From: Lampris incognitus
Taxonomy: Eukaryota; Chordata; Actinopteri; Lampriformes; Lampridae
DNA: 64,000 nt
Assembly: GCF_029633865.1 (NCBI RefSeq)
Contig: NC_079215.1
Span: 50,265,843-50,329,842 of the forward strand
Reading direction: 5' to 3'
In this document: positions 37,001-49,800 of the stretch, piece by piece
Layout of the letters: each line of letters opens with the position of its first letter
Position numbering within the stretch: the first letter of the stretch is position 1
The notes under the pieces: model-generated
Told to the model about the DNA's origin: nothing
The model's input: the letters and a program-made list of their open reading frames with translations, nothing else
Database searches by the model: none
Program-made: the position numbers and the translations under genes

Positions 37001-40000
37001 CTCCCTTCCTCCCCGCTTGCCTCTCATTGAAAATTAATTACTTGGGCGTGTCAGTTGCTCTCCATCTGAAAAGACCATTATACAGAAATACATACAAAGT
37101 ATATCAGAAGTTTTAAGTCCAAGAATGCCTCACTAGAGAGGGTGAATATCAGTCTAGCCAATGTCAATTTGTTTGTATACCTTCACTCTAGGCTACTTAA
37201 AATTACATCTGTCATACACTGTGTAGCCTACTGAATTGTAACCTAAGCTAATTGTAACCTAAGCTAATTTAGTCCAAATCAATTAACAAGGGAAATAGAG
37301 TGACCCAAATGTCTAGAAAGGTAGTTTAACCAATATAAAATTGACACCCTTGACACCAGTGTTTTTCATTGTCTTTTGCTCAGACAACACTTTTGATCAC
37401 TTGTAACCAGTCTGCTCTCTATCTTCAATGATTGGGGTCCATCTGGAATTATACAGAAGGAGTACACTTAATTTGTATTACCTGTTCTGACTTCAATGCC
37501 TGATACAACCCACCGTTTATGAAAGAATGACATAAACCCATGGTCACTTACGTGCCATCTAATTGGAATCAATAGTAAGTAAGCACTACTTATGTTATTA
37601 AAATGCAAAGTTCTTTCTTCTTTTTGGTCCCTTGATTTCCTCAGACAACCAAGCTACAGGGTCTAATCCATCCAAAACCACTGCCCAAGTGACGCGCCCC
37701 AAAGGCGCCATCATTGACCTCACTGATGATGACGATGATGTACAAGGTAAAAACTTAAGCCAAAAGTGTTTCTTCATGTATTCTTCAGTGAATATTTATC
37801 TCATGCTCTTTTTTCACTTTTCTAAAATGCAGTTTATTGAAAACCCAGTTCCATGTTCTGATAGTGCTTTATGCTCTCCATAGTGATGGGAGTGAAAAAC
37901 GCTAGTACAGCAACACCTTCAGCTACCCAGCGTCCTCAGCCAGTGGTCAGCGTAACCAACAGTAAGCCCCCCCCCCCATATTATTATAATGTTGGTTTGT
38001 ATGTCCGTCTTTGTGTGTGTGTTTTTTTAAATAGGAGGTATATGGAGTGTAAAGGGGAAAAGGTTACCTGATGAAATCAGTAGTGAGCCATGACTCTTAA
38101 AGTCTGGGCAGTTGAGAAGTAGCGCACATACTTGTGGGGTCGTAGATTTACCTTACGTACCGATCATCAGGCCCTCACAACCCTGCTTACCACAAAAGGT
38201 ATAGGCTGTGCCGGAATGCGAATTGCACGCTGGTCTGCCAGGCACTTGACTTATGACTATGATGTGGTCTACCGTCCTGGATCTGAGAACTCCACTGCTG
38301 ACTGCCTCACCCGTCTTCCTCTACCTGTACCTGCTGACCCTGGTCTGGATGCTGAGCCAGAACTGGTTGCACATGTCGCTGCTGCTCTTGGTGCTTTGCC
38401 CATTGCTGACTTCGAGGCTGCTGCTGCTTCGTGCCGGGAGATTTCTGCAATCCGTGAACAGATTGCTCGGGGCTGGCCAAGGAAAGTGAAAGTGCTGAGT
38501 CCAGATGTTGCTCCATACTTCCACATATGTCATGAGCTGTCAGTGAAAGACTCACTGGTGCTTCGAGGAACGCGACTGGTTGTGCTGGTCTCCTTAAACA
38601 CTACTCTTGTAGCCCTTGCACATGAAACGCACAAAGGGGTGGTACGCACAATGCAACGCCTGAGAGAGTACTACTGGTGGTCAAAGATGGATACCCTGGT
38701 CCACTCTACAATCCAGTCATGTGAGCCCTGTCGGTCAAATGACAAGACTGCGATGCCTCGCCCTGCTCCACTTCAACCACCTCCTTTCCCAGATAGGCCA
38801 TGGCAAAAGCTGGCTATTGATATTGTCGGGTCTTTTGAGACAGCTACACGTGATTGTCATTACACTGTCACCCTTTAGTTGACAGGTTAACGTAGTCACC
38901 TGTGGTGCGGAAGACACGGGTTCACGTCCCGGCTGCGGCGGTTCCTGGGCTGCCACCCGAATTCGCTACATTGGTGTCAGAAGTGCGATGGTGAGACCGT
39001 GAGGCCATCGGAAGCGCGTGTGCCCAGAGGCATGAGAGAGCTGATATGCTGAAGCGCGGGGACGCGCTTCCCAAAGGAGGGTGTTAGTGTAACATGCAGG
39101 TATAAGTAGACTCGCTAGCCCTTGGCTAACAGGTCGGACCCTTTGGTCGACTTGTTAGCGTAGTCGCCCGTGGTGCGGGAGACCCGGGTTCGCGTCCCAG
39201 CTATGGTGATTCCTGGGCTGCCCTCTGAATTCACTACATTTTAGTCTTCCTTCTGGTCCTAACAACAAAAAAATCCCAGTGCTCCAGTACAGTGATGGGG
39301 ACACTGTGCTGCAGCAGATGAAACCAAGGTTCCGGGCATCCGGGTAGCATATTGGTCTATTCCGTTGCCTTCTAACACAGTGCTCGCCAGGTCAAATCCC
39401 TGTTACCTCCGGCTTGGTCGGGCATCTCTACAGACACAATTGCCCTTTTCTGCAGGTGGGAAGCCAGATGTGGGTGTGTCCTGGCTGCTGCACCAGCACC
39501 TCCTCTGGTCGGTCAGGGCGCTTGTTTGGGGCGGAGGGGGAACTAGAAGGAATAGCGTGATCCTCCCATGCACTACGTCCCCCTGGCGAAACTCCTCATT
39601 GTCGGGTGAAAAGGAGACTGTTGACAACTCCACGTGTATTGGAGGAGACATTTGGTAGTCCACAGGAATCGGGAACAATTTATTGTCACTTCTTAGATGT
39701 ACTTGCATACACAAAGAATTGAAATTTCGTTTCCCCCAGCCAACGGCAGTGCAATACAAATTTCCCAAAAACAACATTACCAAAAACATAAAAAAAAAAA
39801 AAACCGAACAAACCGTTAACAACGCAGTTCACCCTGTAACGCAGTCCAAAAAAATTCCTCTGCCCAGAGAACGAACTTCAGCCAGGATGACTGTCGGAAG
39901 TGCTGGTCTGCATGGGCTAACAGATAGCTTAGCCCGCCCTGCCAGACCGCCCTTGGCGTTTCCTCCCTGGGCACAGCTCCAGGCAGGGGCCGTGGTTCCT

Positions 40001-43000
40001 GGGCCCAGACACCCTCGACACACATCCCCCGCACTCCACACGCAGATGCAGACAAAAATACTGCACAGTTGACCCTAGGCGGGCCACTGCCAGACCGCCT
40101 CGGTGATTTCTCTCGGGCACAGCTGCGGAAAGGGCCGTAAGCTCTCTCAGCCAATCCAACACCAGCTCTCCCAGCCATCAAATGAAAAAAAAATAATCGA
40201 TGAGCAAAATAAAAAACTTCACATGAAGACACCGACAAAGACACTGCATGGTCGGCACTGGGTGAGGCCGCCGCAAACATGAGTTCACACCGCCATCTTC
40301 CCCTTCCCCAGATCAACAGAGGGGGTGGAGCACAGCCTTCCCCGGATCAACAGGGGGGGTGGAGCAGTGACCGGGACGGCTCAGGAGAGTAGGGTAATTG
40401 GCCGCGAACAATTGGGGAGAAAAGGGCCCCCCCCCCAAACAAAAAACAAGGTTCTGACTCCCTGTGGCCGTTAAAGATCCCACGGCACTTATCAAAAAGA
40501 GTAGGGGATCCCCTGGTGTCCTTGCAAAATTCCCAATCTGGCGCTCTCCAGCTGGCCAGCTAGTCACCCCCCTGTATAATTGCGCAATGATTCCTCGCTC
40601 GCCAACTCAAGTTGATGTGTGGTGATGCCGTGCATAACCCAGGTGGGTGTGCTACACATTGGTGGTGGTTGAGGTGAGTTTCCTCCCTTCTCTGTGAAGT
40701 GCTTTTGGTGTCTACATAAAGCGCTATATAAATTTAATCCATTATATTATGTAATCCATTCATCATGACTTACAGTTGACTGACAAATTACGGGGGTGTG
40801 TATGCCTGTATGTAAACACCAGATGGTGAAAAACTGTAGTCATAAGGGATGTAGCCAAGAATAGATAAAAGCATGTATAACTTTTTGCAGATTGGCAATT
40901 GATAAAAATGACCTAATTTTAGAGATTACTTTGAGCTGGAGAAAGCATGACTGAACATGTTTGATTGTCAGAACCGAGGTTAGCATTGAATATTAACCCA
41001 AGATTCCTAGCAGCCTGTTTAAGACAACCTGACAGACCACAAATATTAGTACCAAAAGGGCCGATGGAATTTGGGGGACTGAACAGAATGGCCTGAGACT
41101 TATCATCATTACATTTAAGAAATGTTTTGGACATCTAGGATTTAACGTCAGAGAGGCAAGTTTTTAGATTTGCTAGGATCTGTAGGTTTTAGTGACATGT
41201 ATAACTGAATGTCATCAGCATAAAAATGGTAAAACACACCATGATTTTGAATGACCTGGCCAAGAGGCAGCATGTATATAGAAAACAGAAGGGGCGCACA
41301 AACTGAGCCTTGAGGGACACCAAAACTCAACTGAGCCATCAAGGAAGTAGTTATCCAGAACAACAGAAAAAATTATGTTGGAGAGGTAAGAGGGTAATAC
41401 ACCAAAAGCCAAGCCCTTGATGCCTACCCAAGTCTCTAAGAGATGGAGGAGAGGATACTGTGATTGACTCTGTCAAAGACAGCATTTAAGTCTAAAAGAA
41501 CAAAGATCGAGCTATCACCTCTGTCTGCAGTCAGCAGTAGGTCATTAGTAACCTCAGCTAGAACTGTCTCGGTATTATGAAGTCGAGTAAAACCAGAGTG
41601 GAAACTATTAAAAACACTATTAGTGTTCATAAAAGAAATCAATTGAGATTAAATTACTCTCTCCAGAACTTAAGATACAAAAGACAATTTGGAGATTGGT
41701 CTGTAGTTACTTAAGGACAGGGGATCCAGATTAGGTTTCTTTAGCAATGGGTGAACAATGGCATGCTTAAAACTGTCAGGGAAAGAATTAGAGGCCAGAT
41801 AATTATTAAGAATTTGCAGAAAAGCGGGACTAACCGTTGAAAATGGCTCCTTGAGCAGCTTAGTTGGGATGATGTCGTAAGATAGAGCAGGAGGAGTTCA
41901 TATTGGAGACTGTACTCTCTAACACTGAAATTGTAATCGGTTGAAACTGGGTAATAAGCAGAATTCACATGGAGAATGGAACGCATGCAAGGGCCAGGGA
42001 CCTGATATTCTCAACCTTATTTACAAAATGAGTGAGAACTTTTTCAGACAACTCAGCATGTTCAAAAAACAAAGTGGAGGGACCGTTAATAACCATCAGT
42101 TACCCTAAGTGGTTATTACTAGATATCAATTCAGAGAAGTAAGCTGATCTCACATCCATAACTGCCTTATGGTAAATTAACGTTTGGTTTTTAAGGTTGC
42201 CATGTGCTGATTCAGATTTGTTTACCTTGCATTGTCATTCAGATTTTCTACAGTCTTCTAAGGGCACAAGTGTGATCATTCAGCCAGGAGAGGTTATTTG
42301 ACTTTTGTTTCCTAGTTTTAAACTGTGTAATTTGGTCGAGGATGGATAGGCACTGATCATTGAATGAATTTAAGGGTGTCTGGATTGAGAGGCGATATAG
42401 ATGGATTAAAGGATGATGAATTAAAAGCATCACAGAATTTAACTGCAGAACCAGCATTGAGAATGCGAGAGCATGCTTTAGGATAACGACTAGGAATGGC
42501 TAGTGGTAGTGGAACTTTGAAAACAACAGCTTTATGGTCAATCACAAGCATATCCATCGGATTAAAAGAGAAACCAGATGAGAGTACAAGGTCTAAAATG
42601 TGACCTTTGGAATGTGTGGCCCCTTGAACAGATTGAATGAGGTTAAGAGTATAAGATCTAAAAAATGTGAAGTCGGGGAATGGGCAGGACAACATACATG
42701 AATATTAAAATCACCAAGAATAAGCACCCTGTTGTTTTTTGGCATGACAATAGATAGAAGCTCAGAAAACTCAGAAATAAATCTGAGTTAGGGGGCCTAT
42801 AAATTACGATGCAGATTAAAGGGGGAGGGCCAGTAATTAAGAAACTTAAAACCCCAAAGGAGATAGAATTACCAAAAGTAATCGGATGGCACTTAAGACC
42901 TAACTTACAAAAAACAGCAAGGCTACCCCCTCTTCCAGAGGGCCTGGGAATATGAAAATATGCAAAATCAGGGCGCCTAGCCTCAATCAGGGGAACAGTG

Positions 43001-43792
43001 TCCCGTGGGGACAGCCATGTCTCAATAATAATAAAAAAGTCCAGATTATTGGAAAAGATAAAATCATTAATGATAAAGGACTCATTACCAAGCGATCTCA
43101 CATTCAGTAAAAAGCACTGCACTCAAAAATAAACTAGTGTGTTAAGCTGGGCCATCAGACCCTCACACACTCCTGCTCAGCCTCTGTACTGGCCAGCAGT
43201 GCCACCTCAGGTTGACTGAATGGCGTAGAAGCACCCCATTCTTCTCTGTACTTGTCACTGTTGCTTTTACAAAGGTTATGAAGAACACAGTGGGCAAGCG
43301 CCATGGATTTGACCGTGCACGTTGTAGTCATTGTGTTTTAGCAGACATCGCCATCTACCCTTAAGTCAGCTAAAAGCCTTATCAACCACCCTTGCTTTGC
43401 TAGTTTTGTAGTTGTACACTAACTGCTGTGGTGATGGTTGCCCATCATATGCCAGCTTTTCAAAGGATAGGCTGCATCATCAAGTATTTCCCCACGTCAT
43501 CTTCTTCTTTCAGCTGCTCCCATTAGGCGTCGCCACAGCGGATCATCCGTTTCCGTCTCTTCCTGTCCTCTGCATTATTCACATCAGCCTCTGTCACCTG
43601 TAGATCAACTTCATCGGGTGGGCACTGTGCTGCTGTCACTGGGTCCAAGTTATGAGCTTCAAAGCGGGAATAAAAGTTGTTAAGCTCATCCGGGAGAGAG
43701 GCAGAGGTGTTGATAAATGGTAAATGGACTGCATTTATATAGCGCTTTTCTAGTCTACCAACCAATCAAAGTGCTTTACAGTGTATGCCTCA

Positions 43793-43863
<71 letters not shown>

Positions 43864-46800
43864 ATGGCGGAGGCTGCAATGCAAGGTGCCAACCTGCTCA
43901 TCAGGAGCAGTTAGGGGTTCAGTGTCTTGCTCAAGAACACTTCGACACGCTCTCTGCAGGAGCTGGGGATCAAACCAGCAACCTTCCGATTACTAGACGA
44001 CCCGCTCTACCTCCTGAGCCATGCCGCTTAGATTTATAATCCGTAATCGCCTACAGCCTCCTCTACATGGGCCATGAGTCACAGCCACTGTAGTCACTAA
44101 CCAGTTGGTCCCTATATTGTCTTTTCATGGCTTTGATGGCTCTCCTAAAGTCATACCTGGATTTTTTTTGTAGCATTCCTTGTCCCCTGCTTCAAAAGCA
44201 GTGGTACACTCCCTCAAATTTAAGCGAATGTCGTTGTTAATCCAAGGCTTCTGGTTGGGGTAGGAGTGAATAGACCATACTGAGATACAGTTATCCACAC
44301 AGGATATAACGTAGCCAGTGACCAATTCAGCATGCTCATCCAAACTCGAGGTTGAATCCTTAAAGTTTGACCAGTCTGTTGATTCAAAACACCCCTGAAG
44401 TTTGAATTCATGTTATGTAGTCCAGAACTGTCCTCACAGTGGGCTGCATGCACTTAACTTTCTGCTTGTAGGCAGAAATCAAGAGCACTGACAAGTGGTC
44501 AGATTTTCTAAAGTGAGGTTGTGGGATAGATCTGGAAGTTGCCTTGACCGTGGAGTAACAGTGGTTGAAGTGAACTAATATGGCTTGTAAAGGATGTGGC
44601 TCCACGAGTGATGTGGATGCACTGCATGCTACACAGGGAGTCACTCACTGCCAAAGAAATGAGTGGTCAATTGTCGGCTGTTATGGATTCGGTCATGGAA
44701 GCTGTCAATTTTGTCAAGAAGAGTGCTTTGCAAACGCATCTCTTTTCTGCTCTCTTTGCTGCTGCGGGAGAAGAACACACTGCTCTACCATTCTGAGGTT
44801 TGATGGTTTTCATGCGAAACAGTGTTTTCCAGTGTGATGGAATTACACACGTCTATTCAGGAGTTTTTACTTCTCCAAAACAGCGCAGAATTTGCTGCAA
44901 ACTTCAGTGACGATGTCTGGGTCACTAAACTTGCATATCTTGCAGATGTTTTCTCTGAGCTGAACAGACTTAACAGGTCAGTGCAAGGCCGCAATACACA
45001 TGCCATCCAGCTGTATGACAGAATGGAAGGTTTTCTCAAAAAATCAGAAATGGAGGGAGTGAGTCAGGGAGGGAATTTTTTTTCCATGTTTCCATTAGTG
45101 GATGGATTCTGCAGTGCTCTCGTCTCATGTAACAGGCAATTGTTGCACACGAGGATGCACTCGAGGGTCAATTTGGTAAATAACTTTTCTGAGGCTGACT
45201 CTTGGTACAGGTACAAGACATGGATACAGTTTCATTTTTGCAGAAGAGAGGTTTGGTGTTGAAGAGGGCAAGACCACCAGACCCAACTACACCATGAACC
45301 GAAGGCCAGACAAGATCCATCAACTGCGGCAAGAGCTTCGGACTGTGGCAAGGCAGTTCAAGGTAGCAACCAAGGAAGAGAAACCACCACTGGCTGAACT
45401 CCGTTACATCATCAGGAAGGAGCTCATCACTCTGCGCAGAGCAGAATGGCACAGGAGATGGAGGCGAGAGAGAGAGAGTTAGGAAACGTACTGTGTTTAT
45501 AGCTGATCCATTTGGATTCACAAGGCAGCTATTTGGGTAGAAGCACAGCAGTCATCTTGCCTGGTCTAAAGAAGAGGTAGACCACTTCCTGCACAACAGT
45601 TTGAGTGACCCTGTTATAGAGAGCAAGAGCTAGGGCCCCACAGTACCCTTTTGGACATACTGTCGCCCACAGTGGAGTTCAACACCAGAGAGACCACCTC
45701 TAAGGAAGTCCAGGAGGCAGTCACTGCAGCGAGAGCCAGCTTGGCTCCGGGACCCAGTGGAGTACCCTATAAGGTGTACAAGCACTGCCCAGAGCGCCTC
45801 AGTATTTTCCGGAAGATTCTGCAGGTGAGTTGGGCCTAGGGGAACTGTAGCAGACCAGTGGAGGCAGGCAGAGGGAGTCTAGATACCGAAGGAAGAGAAC
45901 TCAAACAAGCTGGAGCAGTTCAGATCCATCTCGCTCCTCAGTGTGGAGAGGAAGGTCTTCATTGTCCTATCCAGAAGGATGACAGACTTCCTCCGTAAGA
46001 ATGCCTACATTGATACTTCGGTACAGAAAGGTGGCATTCCTGGAGTTTCAGGGTGCCTAGAATACACTGGAATTGTCACCCAGCTGATCAGGGAGGCGCA
46101 CGAAGGGAAGGGTGACCTAGTTGTGCTTTGGCTTTACCTTGCCAAAGCATACGGCTCAATATCCCACAAGTTGATTGAAATTACTCTGGACCAACACCAT
46201 GCACCCAGTAAGATCAAGGACCTCATCCTGAACTACTATGGGAACTCAAGGCTCAGAGTCACTTCTGGGAACACAACATCTGACTGGCACCGGCTTGAGA
46301 AGGGGACCATAACTGGGTGTACCATCTCAGTTACACTCTTCACCCTTGCCATGAATATGGTGGTCAAGGCAGCTGAAACTGAGTGCAGAGGCCCCCTGTC
46401 CAAGTCTGGCAGTTGGCAGTCCCCTCTCAGAGCCTTTATGGACAACCTCACTGTCACCACGTCATCGTTGCCAGGTGGTAGGTGGATCCTTCAGGACCTG
46501 GAAAAGCTCATCTCCTGGGCAAGGCTGAGTTTTAAACCAGCCAAATCCAGAGCCATGGTGTTGAAGAGGGCAAAAGTGGTGAACCGGTTTAGCTTTCTGG
46601 ATGGCATTGCAATCCCATCAGTTCCTGAGAAACCAGCCAAGAGTCTAGGCAAGGTATTTAACTGTAGCCTTAGAGAAACGGTGGCAATCCAAGCAACCAT
46701 CAAGGAGCTTGAGAATTGCCTCACCACAGTAGACAAGTCTGGCCTACCTGGCAGGTTCGAGGCTTGGATTTACCAACAATGACATCTTACCTCGAGTCCT

Positions 46801-49800
46801 CTGGCCTGTGCTGGTTTATGAGGTAACCCTGTCGACAGTAAAGACCTTGGAGAGGAAGATCAGTAGCTACCTCCGGAGATGGCTGGGACTGCCGCGCAGC
46901 CTTAGTAGTGCAGCGCTGTATGGGAGGAGCAACAAACTCCAGTTCCCTATCAGCAGCCTCGACGAGGAGTTCAGGGTTTCTTGCACAAGAGGGGCACTGC
47001 TCTATTGGGACTCTAGAGTGGCATCAGCAGGCATTATGGTGTGGACAGGCAGGAAGTGGAGAGCCCAGGAAGGCCTGGAGATAGCGAGTCTCAGCTGAGA
47101 TACGGGGCTTTGGTGGGCACAGTGGCAACTAGACGGGCAGAGCAGGGAGCCATCCCACAACTGCAAGGACAAACGCCATCTAGTCCTGGAGGAGGTACAG
47201 GTAGGTGTCGACGAGGAAAGGACCAGTAGAATGGTCAGCATGCAGCAGTAGGGAGCATGGACAAGGTGGGAGGGTGCGCTGGAGAGGAAGATATCTTGGG
47301 CAGATATCTGGCAGGCATAACTGCAGCGGATCACGTTCATGGTACAAGCTGTGTATGATGTTCTGCCTAGCCCAGCAAATCTCCATCTTTTGGGGCAAGA
47401 TTGATTCTCAATCATGTCCTCTCTCTGTGCTCTGGAAAAGGTTCACTCAAGCACATCCTTAGCAGCTGCCCATCAGCCCTGGGGGAAGGCCGTTACCACT
47501 GGCGATATGACCAGGTGCTGAAGACAGTTGCAGAGGCCATCTCCAAAGCTGTGGCCAACAATAAGCAAGCCCATGGACAGAGGAACATTGCCTCTGTCAG
47601 GGCTGGTGAGCAGCCTCAGTCACAGCCCAGATCACCAGCTGGTTTCCCCACCTCTGCGTTAGACTGGGAGCTGCGAGTCGACTTGGGGGGGAGGGGGCAG
47701 CTCAGGTTCCCGGACCACATTGACAACTCCGTTGAGACCAGATATAGTGCTATCATCAGCCTCTTCAAAACAGGTGCTCCTTATCGAGCTGATGCTTCCC
47801 TGGGAGGACCGGATGGAGGAGGCAAATGAGCGGAAGCATTTCAAGTACCAGGAGCTGGTGGATCAGTGCCATAGGAGAGGCTGGAAGGTGCATTGTGAGC
47901 CCGTTGGGGTGTAGAGGCTTTGCTGGCAACTCACTGTGCAAGGTCTATGTTCTACTTGGCATCACTGCAACTGCTAAGAGGAAAGCCATCAAGTCTTCCA
48001 TGGAGGCTGCAGAGATGGCCTCCAGATGGCTTTGGATCAAGAATGATCTGTGGGCTAATGCTGCTGGGACACAAGCCAGGGCCTGATCAACCCTGGCTGG
48101 GTCGCCTGAGCGAGGGTGTTTGATGTTGAAAGACCCGAAACACCCGAGGACCTCAGGAAACATCACTGATGATGTGTCCCAGTGCATCCTAGGATGTATC
48201 GTCGAGTCACTACAGTGCTCCTCTTAAGTGAAGTTTTTTTTGTTTTGTTTTTTGGTGCATCACCCCATTTGCCTATGGTTCTGTTTATGTTATGGTGTAT
48301 GACAATATACCAGTTTTAAAATAAACCATTAAATTGTTTCTTTTATTAATCCCCTTGGGGAAATTCAGTTACTGCAAATTAATCCATCCTAGCTGTGATC
48401 TGTGAAGCTAGGAGCAGTGGGCTGCTACTGCCTTAGGCAAAAGTGTGTCATTCTCGCCATGCTGGTATAAACTATAATGTATTCTGTTAAATGTGATGAA
48501 ATGAAATTAATTAAGAACTTTTTTTGTTTTGCTTTGGGTGGATTTTTAATTTTTACTGTCTTATGTCTTTAGGTCTTGGAGCAAGGTCTTCTCCACAAAG
48601 TAATCAGAATTCTGCAAACAATCCTCAACTGACAGTCCACCACCGCCCCTCAGTGGTAAGATTTAATTGTTGCATTTTAACACTGCCTGTCAAAAGTAAT
48701 CTATTCTGAATTTTATAAGCTTACAAACTCAGTTTTGAATACATTATAAATCTTGTTCCTTTATGATCCTTCCCAGACTCACCTTCAATACAAACCAGCC
48801 CTGTCAAATTTCAGGAAAAAGGTGTTCATTAAACCCCTTCAGCTGTATTTTCTGCCACTCGGGCAGAATCATTCATATGGAATTTAACTCATCAGTAACA
48901 TAACAAATTCCTCTTATTTTAATGTGTTTTATTCGGAATTTGTTGAAGGTCAACGGAGGCATATCACTTTTGGAACATGTCTAGACAGACTACTACTATT
49001 ACTTTCGGCTGCTCCCGTTAGGGGTCGCCACAGCGAATCGCCCGTTTCCATCTCTTCCTATCCTCTGCATCCTCCTCTGTCACACCAGCCACCTGTATGT
49101 CTTTCCTCACCCCACCCATAAACCTCCTCTTTAGCCTTCCTCTTTTCCTGTTCCCTGACTGCTCCATATTCAGCATCCTTCTCCCAATATATACCCAGTA
49201 TCTCTCCTCCACATATGTACAAACCATCTCAATCTTTCCTCTCTTGCTATGTCTCCAAACCGTCCAACCTGAGCTGTCCCTCTAATATACTTGTTACTAA
49301 TCCTGTCCTTCGTCACTCCTAATGAAAATCTTAGCGTCTTTAACTCTGCCACCTCCAACTCCGCCTCCTGTCTTTTCGTCAGTGCCACTGTTTCCAAACC
49401 ATATAACATAACTGGTCTCACAACCATCTTGTAAACCTTCCCTTTAACTCTTGCTAGTACCCTTCTGTCAAAAGTCACTCCTGACATTCTTCTCGACCCA
49501 TTCCACTCTGCCTGTACTCCCTTCTTCACCTCTCTTCCGCATTCCCCCGTTACTTTGGCAGTTGACCCCAAGTATTTAAACTCATACGCCTTCGTCACCC
49601 CTACTCCTTGCATTCTCACCATTCCACTGTCATTCACGTATATATATTCCATCTTGCTGCTACTGACATTCATTCCTCTTCTCTCAAGTGCATACCTCCA
49701 CTTCTCCAGGCTCTCCTCAACCCTGCACCCTACTCTCTACCTTACCATACTTTTGCTACACATCACAGTGTCATCCGCGAACATCATAGTCCACAGAGAC

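Larger units (their letters stand above)
37962..48572 (+). other. 10.6-kb atf7ip intron made of mobile-element debris
   Basis: Lies between coding exons 10 and 11. Nearly all of it is assigned below to gypsy, a small LTR element, SINE, LINE, hAT and microsatellite pieces. I found no exon for the residues that precede the LTVHHRP motif in mammals. Confidence 0.85.

Noticed and set aside
38880..38950. Possible genuine tRNA gene
   Set aside because: A and B boxes are present, but the segment is repeated at 39138-39238 as part of an LTR-like unit, and I could not fold a complete cloverleaf.
39816..40316. 166-codon minus-strand frame
   Set aside because: It lies wholly in repetitive insertion DNA, with no recognisable domain.
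43796..43860. Regular short repeat as a CRISPR-like array
   Set aside because: It is a simple CA microsatellite in a eukaryotic repeat; no direct repeats with unique spacers occur anywhere in the window.
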